Shown piece by piece: positions 35,411 to 45,809 of a stretch of DNA of 64,000 nt. Each line of letters starts with the position of its first letter. Within the stretch, counting starts at the first letter, position 1. Below the pieces are notes generated by a model that was not told the origin of the DNA, did no database searches, and saw only the letters and a program-made list of their open reading frames with translations. The position numbers and the translations under genes were made by a program. The stretch is from Zasmidium citrigriseum (lineage: Eukaryota; Ascomycota; Dothideomycetes; Mycosphaerellales; Mycosphaerellaceae): the NCBI GenBank assembly GCA_002786025.1, contig NHNW01000024.1, forward strand, positions 434,001 to 498,000. Direction: 5' to 3'.

Positions 35411-37555
35411 ATGGCGCGCGAAAACGCCAGCACATTCGACATCATCACCGGCGCGCCAGTATCGCCGGCGCGACCTCACCGACAAACATACCGCGAACCG
35501 CTACGAGAGACTATGAAGCAATCAACCGCCAATGTCAACAATGAAGACCTCCGAGCACAACTACGGACCGTCCAATACGAACTAGACTCGCTGAAGCAGG
35601 AGCGCGAACTAAACGAGCTGCGCCACCAGCAAGAGCTCCGCGACGCACAGAACCGTGCAGATGCCGACTTCAAACGGGCACAGGCCGCTGAGACTGCGAG
35701 CAATGCCGCGACGAAGAAGGCCGAGGCGCTGACGAGAGATTTCAAAGAGGAGCAAGATCGTGCTACGAATGAGAAGCTGCAGTTGGAGAAAAAAATTAGA
35801 TCTCTGCAGGATGACAATCGAACGCTGAGGGATGAGCTCGAGGAGGCGAAGGGGGACCTGGAGTCTGCTGGGAGACAGAACAAACACGCCTTCAGTGAGC
35901 TGGAACAGAAGCATGCTAGTTTGCTGGCTTCTGTGGAAGATATGCAGCAGGATCTCAGTGGGAAAGTGGCGGCGTTACAGACTACCCAACAGAAGCTCAA
36001 ACAGCGAGAGGTGGAAGTTGGTGAGCTGGAGAATGAAGTCTTGCGGTTGAAGGCGCAGACTGGCGACTCTGATACCCTTGCGATCATCAAGAAGGAGCTC
36101 TCTGAGCAGGTGGCCTACATCAAGAAGTTGGAGGGGACGAACCGCGAGCAGTTGACGGAGCTTAAGCAGTTCAGGAAGGCCCAGAAGAGCGTCGAGCTAG
36201 TGGAAGAGGAGAAGCGAGCGCTGGAGACCAGAGTTAGGATGATGGATGATCTGCGAAAGGAGCTCGCGGAAGCACAGCTGCAAAAGAGGATATTGGAAGA
36301 CGAGAAGAAAGAGTGGACGAGCTATTTGGAGACTGAGGCGGAGAGCGGAGAAGATCTGCGATACGAGACACCAGAGCAGATGGCGAAGGCTTTCATGCAA
36401 GAGAGGCTTGAGCGGCTGAGTCTGCTGGATAAGCTGGGGACAGTACAGCCAGAGCTTTCCGTGAAAGAGGAGAACATTCGCAGTCTGGAGGATGAGAAGG
36501 CACGGTTACAATCAGAATTGGAGGAGACTCGTCAAGCTGCCACCAATGGTGCTGCTGCTGTGGCTGCGCCGGCTGATGCCAGAGCCAAAGCCCGCCTGGA
36601 GCGGCAAAAGACTCTTCTGACGAAGGAAGTTGAGTACCTACGAGCTCAAATGAAGACCTTCGAAGCAGAGGAAGCAGAGTTCAACCCTGAACACGTCAAC
36701 GAAGAACACACGAAGCGAATACACGAGCTTGAAGAGATGGTCGAGCAGTATCGGACTGAAGTCCAGACCCTACAGACAGATCTCTCGAAAGTCGAAGCAC
36801 CACCGCCACCAGTCCAAACACCCAAAAAGCGCAGCCGAGAAGATGACGAAGTCTCCGATGAGCGTCTGGGTGAGTTACGGCGTAAGGCTCGGGCTTTGCA
36901 GGACGATCTCGAGAAGTTGCAGAGTCGGAATCAGCTGCTTGAGGCAGAATTGAAGGCGAGTGTCTCCCAAGTTGCCTCCCTGAAGGACTCCTCTCGCACA
37001 CGAGTCCTCGAGCTCCGTGGTAACCCAACCGCCGAATTCGAAGCAATCAAGATGTCCAGACTTCGCACCCTCGCCGACGAGAACGCTGCCCTTCTGGCCC
37101 AGTTGGAAGGCCAGCCCAATGGCACAAAAGTCGTGCCCATCAGCTCCCTCGACAACGCCCGCCAACAAATCGACGAGCTCAAAGCGCAAATCGCCAAGCT
37201 GGAAAAGAAAGAAATGCGCCTCAAACAAATCTGGGGCTCCAAATCCATGGAGTTCCGCGAGGCCGTCTGCAGTATCCTCGGCTGGAGACTCGACATGATG
37301 CCCAACGGTCGTGTCAAGGCAACATCGATCCTGTACCCGAGCTTAATAAACAATGGCGAGGAGGAGGAGAACAGTATTATTTTCGATGGCGAGCAGGGGA
37401 CGATGAAGGTCAGTGGTGGGCCGCAGAGTGTCTTTGCTGGGGAGATTCGGCATATGATTGATTTCTGGGTCGATGGGCGGAATGAGATTCCTTGCTTCTT
37501 GGCGGCTTGTACGCTGGAGTTTTATGAGAGGACCACCAGGGCCCAGAACATGTAG
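35411..37555 (+). CDS. MAD1: Spindle assembly checkpoint protein Mad1
   Basis: A single exon of 714 residues. Mad1 sits at nuclear pores and unattached kinetochores and recruits Mad2 to delay anaphase. Long heptad-rich coiled coil covers roughly residues 40-620. A Mad2-interaction motif is recognisable as RVLELRGNPTAEF starting at R531. The Bub1-binding RLK motif is present at R603-K605 (MRLKQIWGSKSMEFREAV). The C-terminal globular domain (about 600-714) has the family signature FWVDGRNEIPCFLAACTLEFYERTTR, given here in two parts: FWVDGRNEIPCFLAA and CTLEFYERTTR. A basic KKRSRE around residue 475 may be a nuclear signal. Start at ATG in a GCCATGG context. Length is normal for filamentous fungi. 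Its 3' end is only 37 bp from the stop of the convergent gene on the other strand. Confidence 0.95.
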   Translation: MARENASTFDIITGAPVSPARPHRQTYREPLRETMKQSTANVNNEDLRAQLRTVQYELDSLKQERELNELRHQQELRDAQNRADADFKRAQAAETASNAATKKAEALTRDFKEEQDRATNEKLQLEKKIRSLQDDNRTLRDELEEAKGDLESAGRQNKHAFSELEQKHASLLASVEDMQQDLSGKVAALQTTQQKLKQREVEVGELENEVLRLKAQTGDSDTLAIIKKELSEQVAYIKKLEGTNREQLTELKQFRKAQKSVELVEEEKRALETRVRMMDDLRKELAEAQLQKRILEDEKKEWTSYLETEAESGEDLRYETPEQMAKAFMQERLERLSLLDKLGTVQPELSVKEENIRSLEDEKARLQSELEETRQAATNGAAAVAAPADARAKARLERQKTLLTKEVEYLRAQMKTFEAEEAEFNPEHVNEEHTKRIHELEEMVEQYRTEVQTLQTDLSKVEAPPPPVQTPKKRSREDDEVSDERLGELRRKARALQDDLEKLQSRNQLLEAELKASVSQVASLKDSSRTRVLELRGNPTAEFEAIKMSRLRTLADENAALLAQLEGQPNGTKVVPISSLDNARQQIDELKAQIAKLEKKEMRLKQIWGSKSMEFREAVCSILGWRLDMMPNGRVKATSILYPSLINNGEEEENSIIFDGEQGTMKVSGGPQSVFAGEIRHMIDFWVDGRNEIPCFLAACTLEFYERTTRAQNM

Positions 37556-37592
37556 TTCTTCTCATGATCATTTCGTCGTTGCTCGTGGCAAT

Positions 37593-38305
37593 TCATTGCT
37601 GTTCTTCTGCGCCTTGTTGCGCGTTCTCTTCGCCCTCCTCTCTCTCGTTGCTGGTGCCGCTTCCACTTGCTTCTCCTGTCTCGTTCTCCGCTTCTCTGTC
37701 GTTCTCCAGGTATGTGGGATCGAACTTGATGGCTCCGTCCTTGATGATCTTGGCGAGAGCGAGGCTGTAATAATGTTCGACCGGTTTACTCGGGTCGTTC
37801 TTGTGCTCGTCGTCGGCGGCGGTGGCTAGGCGCTTGAGGGCGTTGCTCACGTCTTCCTCAGCTTCGGCGGCCCAGGTGGTGGCTTCTGGGTGATGCTCAT
37901 GCTCTCTCGCCGGGACGTCTACTCTGTCAATCCCCGATACACCTACAGCTGCCCCTCGCCCTTTGCCTCGCCTTGGGGATAGAATCAGGGGAAGGAGGAG
38001 AGATATGGATATTTACCTGCTGGTGATGTGGCCGCACTGGCGGCGCTGCGTGTTTCCACGGCAGCGCCTCCCAGGCGCTCTGCGATCACGGCCGGATCGA
38101 TATACGCGTTTCCCGCCGTGAAATTGATCGAATTGGCGGGCGCGGGAGGGCCCTCCGCAGAGAAGACGGACAACGCCGGCGGGCTGGGCGGCGCGTTGGT
38201 GAGCGTGGTGCCCGTGAGGGCGGTGTTCGTTGGGGAGTCTATCATGGTCAGTAGCGTTCCCATCTCCCAGGATTGATGGCTGTCCGTACCGTCGCGGGCA
38301 GACAT
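37593..38305 (-). CDS. Small conserved-looking fungal protein of unknown function
   Basis: CDS complement(join(37593..37942,38017..38305)), 212 residues. The 74-nt intron has GTAAAT/TAG ends. Splicing joins ...ATSPAG to VSGIDRVDVPAREH and keeps an open frame. The N-terminal half is Pro/Ser/Thr/Ala-rich and probably disordered. The middle (about 110-170: TTWAAEAEEDVSNALKRLA, EHYYSLALAKIIKDGAIKFD) is predicted helical and looks like the conserved core. The C-terminus is Glu/Gln-rich. The ATG at 38,305 was chosen because the protein-like stretch WEMGTLLTMIDSPTN follows it; the open frame upstream (to 38,530) looks like leader sequence. Family not recognised. It is convergent with MAD1, stop to stop 37 bp, so the transcripts probably overlap at their 3' ends. 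Confidence 0.72.
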
Positions 38306-39221
38306 GCTGGTCTCCGGGGATTGTCGTTTGTTGGAGATGCGGTCGGGGGGAAAGAGGTGATTGCTGTTTGTTGGGTATTTATGAGTGCCGGCTGCTGGGA
38401 TCAGGTGAGCTTTTGTGTGAATGGCTATTGTTGGGGACATGAGTGAATTGTTTGTGCTCGTATTGTTAGTGTATTGAATAGGGTGTTTCATGTGATGTTT
38501 CCCGATCGGGAAGTTCTGGCTTTCCTTCACTCAATAGTACTCTTCATGTGCGGTATCCGTGTACTATGTTATCAGGAGGATATAAGGTGTGAAATAGAGG
38601 AACATATGCTAGAAATAGAGAAATATTTATGTGTCTTGCCGTGAAAGCTTCTCTGTGGCGCATGAAGACGGAAGATGTAGACCGAAATAAAAGGCATGTG
38701 ATAGACAGCCATTGTCGAGAAATTTCAAGCTGCAAGTGAAGCAAGCAGGAAGATTAGTGAAGAGACGGAGCTCAATAGCAGTGAAGGAGAGACTCGATCG
38801 AAAGTGAAGGAAGAGCAGTGCGCAGTGAGCGACAATTGCTATACTACTTACCCATGTTTCCGAATTCCCGAGCCGTATGTCGTCGCCCGATCTCGTCTAT
38901 CCCACAAGCCTATTCCCAGAACGCACAGCGATTCCCAAGGTGCCGGCATTGATTTAACGTCGCAGTCGATGTACATGCCCGGGAGACAGTTCATTTAGTC
39001 GAGATTTTGGATGCCAGCTTGAAACTGGCATATCCTGCCACATGCTTTCATTCACTGTCGTGTGCTCTTCTTGTGCCGATATATGGATGCAGCATCGCAT
39101 TGCTTTGCGTTTTCGTGAGTCATGCAGTCGTTCAGCAGCGACAGAGACGATATCTTTGAATGAATGGTGCATTTTGCCCGCAACACCAGTTACGGAATGT
39201 CTTGTGCAGTGGAGTTCTTCC
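38306..39221. other. Intergenic region of 0.9 kb, no gene seen
   Basis: Holds the upstream region of the small unknown gene and the 3' flank of the PQ-loop gene. Short open frames (38,804-38,998 plus; 39,172-38,954 minus) overlap, are unlike proteins in composition and show no splice-joined continuation. Confidence 0.5.
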
Positions 39222-40129
39222 TCAACTGGCTTGATGATCCGTCACAGGTCTTGCGGTGACAGCCCGGGATCGCAACTCTATATCTGACGAGGGTGTCCTG
39301 AACACGGACGTAGATGATGGCAACTCGTGTATGCTGACACCATTCTGCGGTTGATTTCCTGCGGCCTCAACAGCTGGCGATGCAGATGGTATCTTCTTCT
39401 CCCGCTGCTTCTTGATCCAAGGCACCAGGTTGTAGTACCCGCCGCAGGCAAAGATGCCAATCCACAGTATCAGTTCCGTGCCATATATGACAAGTCCAAG
39501 GATATCGAGTTCTGGCTGAAACACTACCGAAATGATAGATGTCAAGTCTCCCAGAGCATCGATTCCAACAAAGAGGAAGGAGATACCACGAACAGTACGG
39601 TGCACGTATATATCCCAGTAATGTCTCAGGACGCCCAAAGCGAGGAATATGGCGGCTAGCACAGCCATAAGGGTGACGGGCCAATGGACTCCTCGTCTTA
39701 TGCCGATCCTGAGGGCGAAGACGAGAGCAACTTCGATGCCAGCCATGACCGACGCAATGGGTAGCACTACTGCCAGTGAGCGCACGATGGACCATTTCTG
39801 TTCGTAGTAATAGCACTGGATCCATGTGAGGAGGCTGAGGACAGCCAGAATCTGAGGCTGGATTTGGAGGGCGATATTGAAGTTTGACACGATGTTGTAG
39901 ACTCCCTGTCAACGGTCAGAAGCCAGCTCCAAGAGAAGCGATAGGCGTCTGAGATTCAGTCTGAACTCACGAGTGGCACACCAGCCCAGGCCCAGAGCAT
40001 CATCATCGTCGGTTGAAGGCCTGTGGCATTGTGTCGTCTCCAATTGATAACGATCTGCGGGATGAGTTGAACGGACCAGCAGACTGCTCCCAAGGTGCCA
40101 AATGCATTTGCGAGAGCTGGATTATCCAT
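39222..40129 (-). CDS. PQ-loop repeat membrane protein
   Basis: CDS complement(join(39222..39905,39971..40129)), 280 residues. The 65-nt intron (GTGAGT...CTGAC...CAG) joins WAWAGVPL to GVYNIVSNFNIALQIQPQIL. The first PQ-loop is CWSVQLIPQIVINWRRHNATG (shown as CWSVQLIPQIV and INWRRHNATG), a second PQ-like region is GISFLFVGIDALGDLTSII, and about seven hydrophobic segments are present. PQ-loop proteins include lysosomal/vacuolar cystine and cationic amino-acid exporters and SWEET-like transporters; this fungal subgroup has no assigned substrate that I can confirm. The start ATG at 40,129 (MDNPALANAFGTLG) was chosen because the longer open frame upstream begins at a non-ATG codon and family members start just before the first helix. 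The C-terminal 60 residues are polar and cytosolic-looking. Confidence 0.88.
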
Positions 40130-40631
40130 GTTGAAACTCTTTCCATCCGTGAAAATGCTCTGGCCGAATGACGTCCATATATATCCTGTGAGGACTGTCG
40201 TTGCTGCCGCCAAGTGTTGCTTCTGAACTCGCGGCAGTTGCGTTGCCCTCAATCACGGCCTGGAAGCATGTGCATGTCTCTTTTTATGGCGCCGGCATCT
40301 CGAAAAGCTGATAGCACGTGATGGAACGAGCATGTGATTGGCATTTGAAGGGTGTATTGAGGACCTGAAGTGAGCATTCACGCGCCTGGACCCTTTCACG
40401 GGACCAGCCGCAGACCCACCTGCTCGGTGCCAAGATTGCTACTTCTACTTTCTCCATTCAGGTCGAGTACAAATCCCCCGAGCACCTCCACTTCCACCAC
40501 AACCGCCTTCGACTTCGCACACGCACACATCCACCGCATATGGCTCAGCGGTGACCACGCCTATCCGACTTTCCACTACATCACCTACGCCCACACCAAC
40601 AGCGACTCCGCTGTTACTAATATCGCACATC
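40130..40631. promoter_or_regulatory. Divergent promoter region between the PQ-loop gene and BFR1
   Basis: About 500 bp shared upstream of two divergently transcribed genes. A CACGTG palindrome lies at 40,315-40,320. The 40,440-40,620 part is C/A-rich with short pyrimidine runs, typical of a 5' leader. No additional gene supported. Confidence 0.4.
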
Positions 40632-42318
40632 ATGGCCGACACCGCAAAGACCGAGACCAAGGCCGCCGCGCCTGCCATCACCAAGCCGGAACGCCCAAAT
40701 GAGGAGGAGTACAAGGAGAAGCTGAGCAAGGCCGAGAAAGAGCTCAAGGCCGCTGAGGAGAAAATGGTAGGTTTTCACTTTTAATTGTCTTTTGCGGATA
40801 TGTGCATGCAGCGGGCGGTTGGGCGCATGTGACGGGGCTTTGGACAGCGGAATGGTACATGTTGCCACGGCAGGTGGAGCTTACAATCGAACAGAAGCAA
40901 ATCAAGGCCAAGATCGACAATGCGCGCCCACAGAACAAGGACTCGCCCGCCTCGAAGCGCCAGCAAGAACTTCGCGGCGAGCTCGCCAACATCCGCACCC
41001 AACAGCAATCGAGCAAGTCTGGACGCACTCAGGTTATGGACAAGATCAAGCGCTTGGACGAGAACCTCAAGACACGTATTAGCGAATCCAAGAACGCTCG
41101 CAGCAAGGTTCAGTTCAAGTCTGTCGACGAGGTCCAGAAGAAGATCGACGAATTGCAAAAGGATGTGGACTCTGGCAAGATGAAGCTGGTCGATGAGAAG
41201 AAGGCATTGGCTGATATTTCTCAACTCAACCGCCTCAAGAAGGGCTTCGCTGGCTTTGACGAATCTCAAAAGGGCATTGACGAGACAAAGGCGCAAATCG
41301 CCGAGTTGAAGAAGCAGCTCGACGACCCAGAGCAGAAGGCACTTTCCGAACGCTACTCGAAGATCCAACAGGAGCTCGACTCGATCAAGTCCGAGCAGGA
41401 TGGCGCTTTCAAGAACCTCAATGCCTTGCGCGACGAGCGGACGAAGCTCCACGAGGATCAGCAAAAGAAATACGCCGCTGTGAAGGAGATCAAGGACGCC
41501 TACTATACGCAACGCCGTGCAGCTGTTGAGTATGAGCGCGAGGCCAAGCGCGTCCGTGAGGAGAAGAGACGGGCTGAGAACGATGCATACTTCCGTGGCA
41601 AGCGACAGGAGGCGGCCAAGGCCAAGCTTGAGGATGCCAGCGCCCCAGCATACCAAGACGAGATCCGCACGACCCAGGCCATTCTTGCTCACCTCGACCC
41701 ATCATCTGTCAGCAAGCAGGAGGCTGCTGGTCCTGGAAAGTTCGCAGCTACCGCATCCCGCACCGTCGACGCATCTGGAATCAAGGGCACTGCTTTGAAG
41801 AAGAAGGGCGAGGAAGAGGAGAACTACTTCATCGGCGGTGGAGGCAAGAAGAAGAAGGGTCGCGGCCAGCGTGAGGCCAATGGAACTTCCTCGCCTGCGC
41901 CTGAGGGCAAGTTTAACCTCGATCTCGGAACCATCGACAGTCTCGCCAGAATCGGTGTCGACCCACCCATGTCCCAGGCTGATGTCCCCGCTGTCGTCGA
42001 GAAGTTGAAGGAGAAGCTCGAGTTCTGGAAGAAGGACCAGGACCGCATGACTAAGGAGGTGAGTCGTCGATTTGTTCAACAACAAAAATTACACGATGCT
42101 GACTACAGATACAGAACATCCAGAAGGCCCAGCAAGAGATCGAACGCCTCGAGGCCGAAGCCGCTGCCGCTGACAACAAATCTGGATCCACCAAGCCAGT
42201 CAACGGCTCCGCCTCTGCTGGCGCCGAGGTCGAGGACAAGGACGCCGCCGCCGACGTCTCCGCCGACATGAAGAAGGCCAGCATCGAGGACAAGGAGAAC
42301 ACCGAGAGCACTGCTTAG
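40632..42318 (+). CDS. BFR1: Bfr1-like nuclear segregation / polysome-associated coiled-coil protein
   Basis: CDS join(40632..40766,40874..42058,42115..42318), 507 residues. Intron 1 (107 nt, GTAGGT...CAG) joins AAEEKM to VELTIEQKQIKAKID; intron 2 (56 nt, GTGAGT...CTGAC...ACAG) joins DRMTKE to NIQKAQQEIERLE. Yeast Bfr1 is a cytoplasmic, ER- and polysome-associated RNA-binding factor first found as a brefeldin A resistance suppressor and involved in nuclear segregation. The architecture agrees: charged coiled coil through about residues 20-300 with the conserved part QFKSVDEVQKKIDELQ, a basic Gly/Lys segment (GGGGKKKKGRGQ) and a second coiled coil near the C-terminus. Two acceptor sites six bases apart (42,108 and 42,114) would add or omit two residues (IQ). 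Confidence 0.9.
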
Positions 42319-42601
42319 TTGGCAGTCGACTCACCGATGTCTTTCAAATGCATTTTGGGAGGGAAGGTTTAACAAAATTGATCCTACTGCATCTTGGACA
42401 TGAGCGTCCAACAGTCTGTATTAAGTGTAGCGTTCTCGAAAGCAAAGTATCAAACGGCCTCTGGAACTGAGGCTACTGTTGTGATTGTGACAGCTACCTT
42501 TCTTCCTTTCCCTGACGCCTTCGCTGTGCTGTGATTCCCGCTACCTGAACACCCCTTTTGCATATGATACAAGCGACATCAACAGTTCTGACATGATAGT
42601 C

Positions 42602-45385
42602 TCACAGCGCCTTTACACTCTGAAAGAACGGATTCGCCAACAACGCCTCATTCCCTTTGACCAATTCCCTCATCCTCTCTACTTGCGCCTCCTTGTCCAG
42701 ACCTTCCTTCTCACACTGCTCCTTCCACTTGAACAGCACCTCCTTGAGCATTCGACTCCCCTGCTCAACCTCCTCTTTACTCGCCTGCACATTCAACTCC
42801 TCATGCTTCCCCGAGAAGTCCTCCAGCTCATCGGCTTTTCGTTTGGCCATCTTGATGACCTTCTGCGGGAAACGCACGAGTTCTGCGACATGGATACCGA
42901 ACGACTGATCGCTGATCCCCGGGACAACTTTGTACAGCAGAGTAACTTCGCGGCGCCGGCTGTTGCTCGCGTCGCCGTTGGTCATGGCTGAGTCGCCTTC
43001 TGCATCGCCGATGTGTGCGACGACGTGCAGGTTCTGGACTTGCGGGTAGGTATCCACCAGCGCGGTGAGTTCGTGGAAGTGGGTAGCGAAGAGAGCGAAA
43101 GCGCCGGTTTCTTTGATGATGTGCTCGGAGATGGCCCACGCGAGGCCGAAGCCATCGTAGGTGCTCGTGCCACGTCCAAGTTCATCGATTATGACTAGAG
43201 ATTCGCGCGTGGCGGTTTTCAGGATATTGGCTGTTTCGAGCATTTCGGCCATGAAAGTGCTGACGCCTTTGAGTTGGCTGTCGCTGGCTCCTACACGGGC
43301 GAGAATGCAGTCGAAGAGGGTGAGTTCTGCTTCCGAGCAAGGCACGAAGCAGCCAATCTGGGCCATGAGAGCGATGACTCCTATCTGGCGAATGTAGGTC
43401 GACTTGCCGCCCATGTTGGGGCCTGTGATGATGAGGAACTCGGAGTCGTCGCGCGTGAGCGAGACGTCATTGGTGATGAATTGGACGTCGTCTTGCATCT
43501 CCATACACGGGTGACGAGCGTCCTTGAGGATGGTGCTTCCAGTGCCGCGAGGATGCATCTTGGGTCGAACGTAAGCGGTGGGTGCATGAACTGATACGTG
43601 GGCGAAGCTGACGATCACATCGAGATGAGCCAGGACACCGGCAAGCTTCTCGATCACTGGGCAGTAGGATGCTGCGACGTTGACGACTTCGTTGACGAGT
43701 CCGCTTTGTGTCCGCTTGTACTTCTCTTGTAGCTGGTCGAACTCCTGCCTCATCTCTGTCAGCTTGGGCGTAGTGAAGTACACGCCATTCTTCTGGGTCG
43801 AGATTTCCGGGTACTCCTTTTTGTTTCGAATGACCGCCGCCTCGTTACGTGTTAAACGTAAGCACCAGCTGTGTGTCTTGTGATACTCAAGAAGCAGCTT
43901 CTTCTCGGTGTCCTGATTGAGGGCCGTTCCGACACGCTGATGCTCCTTATCAATGTTATAGCGAAGACTGTCAATCTTCTTCCGGATGATTCGCAAGGTG
44001 TCGTCGAACTCTGACTTGATGATGAACTCGTGGTTGTCCATAGCCTCAAGATCTACAGTCGACTCCACCATCTCCACCAACTTTTGGAAGCTGTTTGAGT
44101 ACTCCTGCAACTTGCTGGTATACTCTGAATCCAGCACATCCTTGTACGTCTCATCCATGACGCCCTCGAAGGTGCCGATGAAATCAGGCAAGCGGATAGC
44201 CACCTGATAAGCTCGGACGACGTCTTCGAGGTTCGCCTTCTTGCGCTGAAACTTCTTCGCAAGCCGGTACAGGTCTGGTATCGAGCGCAAGTGTTCTTCT
44301 TGCAACGTTTGTCGGAGTTCGGTGTCATTGACGAAGGCTTCGACAAGCTGTTGCCGCTTTTCGATCTCTTCGAGTTTCATCAAGGGTTGCTTGAGCCATT
44401 GAGCAAGAAGTCTGCTGCCAACGGGTGTCTTGCAGTGATTCAGCAGACCGTACAGATTCATCGTCTTCGAGCCATCCTTAGGTCCGGGCATGAGATTGAG
44501 CGCTTTTAGAGCTGAGGAGTCGAGTTTCATGTACTGGCTGAGGTCGTGCTGGTACAGTGCGAATTGTCCGAAGTTACTTTGATCAGACATTATGCCCAAG
44601 TACTTGATCAATGCGGCAGCCGAGCCCATTGCAAGCTTGAGATCCGTCTGAGGCAGTTGAGTTGCCGCCTTTTCATCTTTCAAGAGTCTCTCGAGATCCT
44701 GCTCAATGTCTCGGCTGGTAAAGTCTCCAATAGGCCTCTCTGATACAGCACAGTTGCAATTGTCAGCGATCGTGCGGAGCTTGTTAAGCTCCGCATCCTT
44801 CTTCGAAAGGTCTGTCTGTATCAAACACTCCTTCACACCAAGCTGGATGATCAGGGATTCGAAATTCGAGTAGATGTCGTTGTCGACGAATTCTGTGACT
44901 CCCAGCTCCCGTACACTGGCATCTGCGAAACACACTCCCACGTTCCGCGCTTCGTTCGCCCTCGCAGAAACCTTGACACCCAGAATGATAGGAGCCGACT
45001 CAACATGCCCGCCAAGATCGTCCTCGATATCCTGAAGATTTCCCGGTGAAGCCTGCTTTGCCACTTTCCACTGATTCCGGCCGCTCGTCTCCATCACCTC
45101 GACTCGTTTCCCTAACCTGAAGATGGCCTCTCTGAGGAATGTGCGAAACACAGTGACCGTCATCGTCACCGAGTCGAGTCCAGGGTTTTTGCCCAGGGTC
45201 TTGAGTACCGATGTCGTCCGGTACTGGACATTGGAGATGAACTTGGCATCCTCGCCATGCGCGGACATGAAATCGCCGCGATCGTAGATACGGATGGTGT
45301 CGGTAGGCTTGTTCTTCTCGAGGTCGTTGAAAGCCCGGACAAACCCAGGTTCGTCGTCGACCTTGAGCTCCGGGCGGGAAGCCAT
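42602..45385 (-). CDS. MSH2: DNA mismatch repair protein Msh2
   Basis: A single exon of 927 residues, the usual length. Msh2 pairs with Msh6 or Msh3 to form MutS-alpha or MutS-beta, which recognise mismatches and small loops in the nucleus. The N-terminal mismatch-binding and connector domains begin at MASRPELKVDDEPGFVRAF; lever and clamp regions follow. The ATPase domain has the Walker A TGPNMGGKSTY near residue 655, Walker B and signature DELGRGTSTYDGFGLAWAI near 733, and ATHFHELT. The C-terminal helix-turn-helix dimerisation region is present (FPQKVIKMAKRKADELEDF). All catalytic motifs look intact. Convergent with BFR1 and divergent from the GNAT gene; an ACGCGT element lies 131 bp upstream of the ATG. 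Confidence 0.98.
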   Translation of the reverse strand: MASRPELKVDDEPGFVRAFNDLEKNKPTDTIRIYDRGDFMSAHGEDAKFISNVQYRTTSVLKTLGKNPGLDSVTMTVTVFRTFLREAIFRLGKRVEVMETSGRNQWKVAKQASPGNLQDIEDDLGGHVESAPIILGVKVSARANEARNVGVCFADASVRELGVTEFVDNDIYSNFESLIIQLGVKECLIQTDLSKKDAELNKLRTIADNCNCAVSERPIGDFTSRDIEQDLERLLKDEKAATQLPQTDLKLAMGSAAALIKYLGIMSDQSNFGQFALYQHDLSQYMKLDSSALKALNLMPGPKDGSKTMNLYGLLNHCKTPVGSRLLAQWLKQPLMKLEEIEKRQQLVEAFVNDTELRQTLQEEHLRSIPDLYRLAKKFQRKKANLEDVVRAYQVAIRLPDFIGTFEGVMDETYKDVLDSEYTSKLQEYSNSFQKLVEMVESTVDLEAMDNHEFIIKSEFDDTLRIIRKKIDSLRYNIDKEHQRVGTALNQDTEKKLLLEYHKTHSWCLRLTRNEAAVIRNKKEYPEISTQKNGVYFTTPKLTEMRQEFDQLQEKYKRTQSGLVNEVVNVAASYCPVIEKLAGVLAHLDVIVSFAHVSVHAPTAYVRPKMHPRGTGSTILKDARHPCMEMQDDVQFITNDVSLTRDDSEFLIITGPNMGGKSTYIRQIGVIALMAQIGCFVPCSEAELTLFDCILARVGASDSQLKGVSTFMAEMLETANILKTATRESLVIIDELGRGTSTYDGFGLAWAISEHIIKETGAFALFATHFHELTALVDTYPQVQNLHVVAHIGDAEGDSAMTNGDASNSRRREVTLLYKVVPGISDQSFGIHVAELVRFPQKVIKMAKRKADELEDFSGKHEELNVQASKEEVEQGSRMLKEVLFKWKEQCEKEGLDKEAQVERMRELVKGNEALLANPFFQSVKAL

Positions 45386-45809
45386 CTTGGACGATGGATT
45401 TCAGAGCTGTTCCAGATCGAATGTGCACGTTTAATGTGATGCCAGAGATGTTGATTGATCGAAGATGTCAAGTCTTGAGATCTGAAGGAGTAGGTGCGGT
45501 CGAGGCGCGTCAGTCACGCGTAGAGTGGACAAAATTCGTGGCGGTTTCGCGTTCGCTTCAGATCGACCGCCTCCGAGAAGACTGCATGCCGCCAATAGCG
45601 AAGGAACAGCATACGATTTGCGACTAACGGTTCACTGTGACGCCACGACAGTAGCAAAGAGTACTAGCTAATCTTCTTCTATTCAGTCATCAGTATCCCG
45701 TTCTCTCCCTTCATCGTCTCAATCACTCCCATTTCTCTCCTCCACGCACTCTCTCAACCTATATATCTATCAAATAAAAGAATTGGAACAACCGATCCCT
45801 CAGTCCCAA
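45386..45809. other. Divergent promoter region between MSH2 and the GNAT gene
   Basis: No gene seen. Contains ACGCGT (listed separately) near MSH2 and, on the GNAT side, a pyrimidine-rich leader (about 45,672-45,760) with TATATATC at about 45,761. Confidence 0.5.
45516..45521. promoter_or_regulatory. MluI cell-cycle box (ACGCGT) upstream of MSH2
   Basis: A perfect palindromic ACGCGT, 131 bp before the MSH2 start. In budding yeast this box (MCB) binds MBF and drives G1/S expression of replication and repair genes, MSH2 among them. One 6-mer can occur by chance, so the functional claim is inference. Confidence 0.4.

Noticed and set aside
40781..41692. 303-codon minus-strand open frame
   Set aside because: Leucine-rich antisense shadow of the BFR1 coiled coil.
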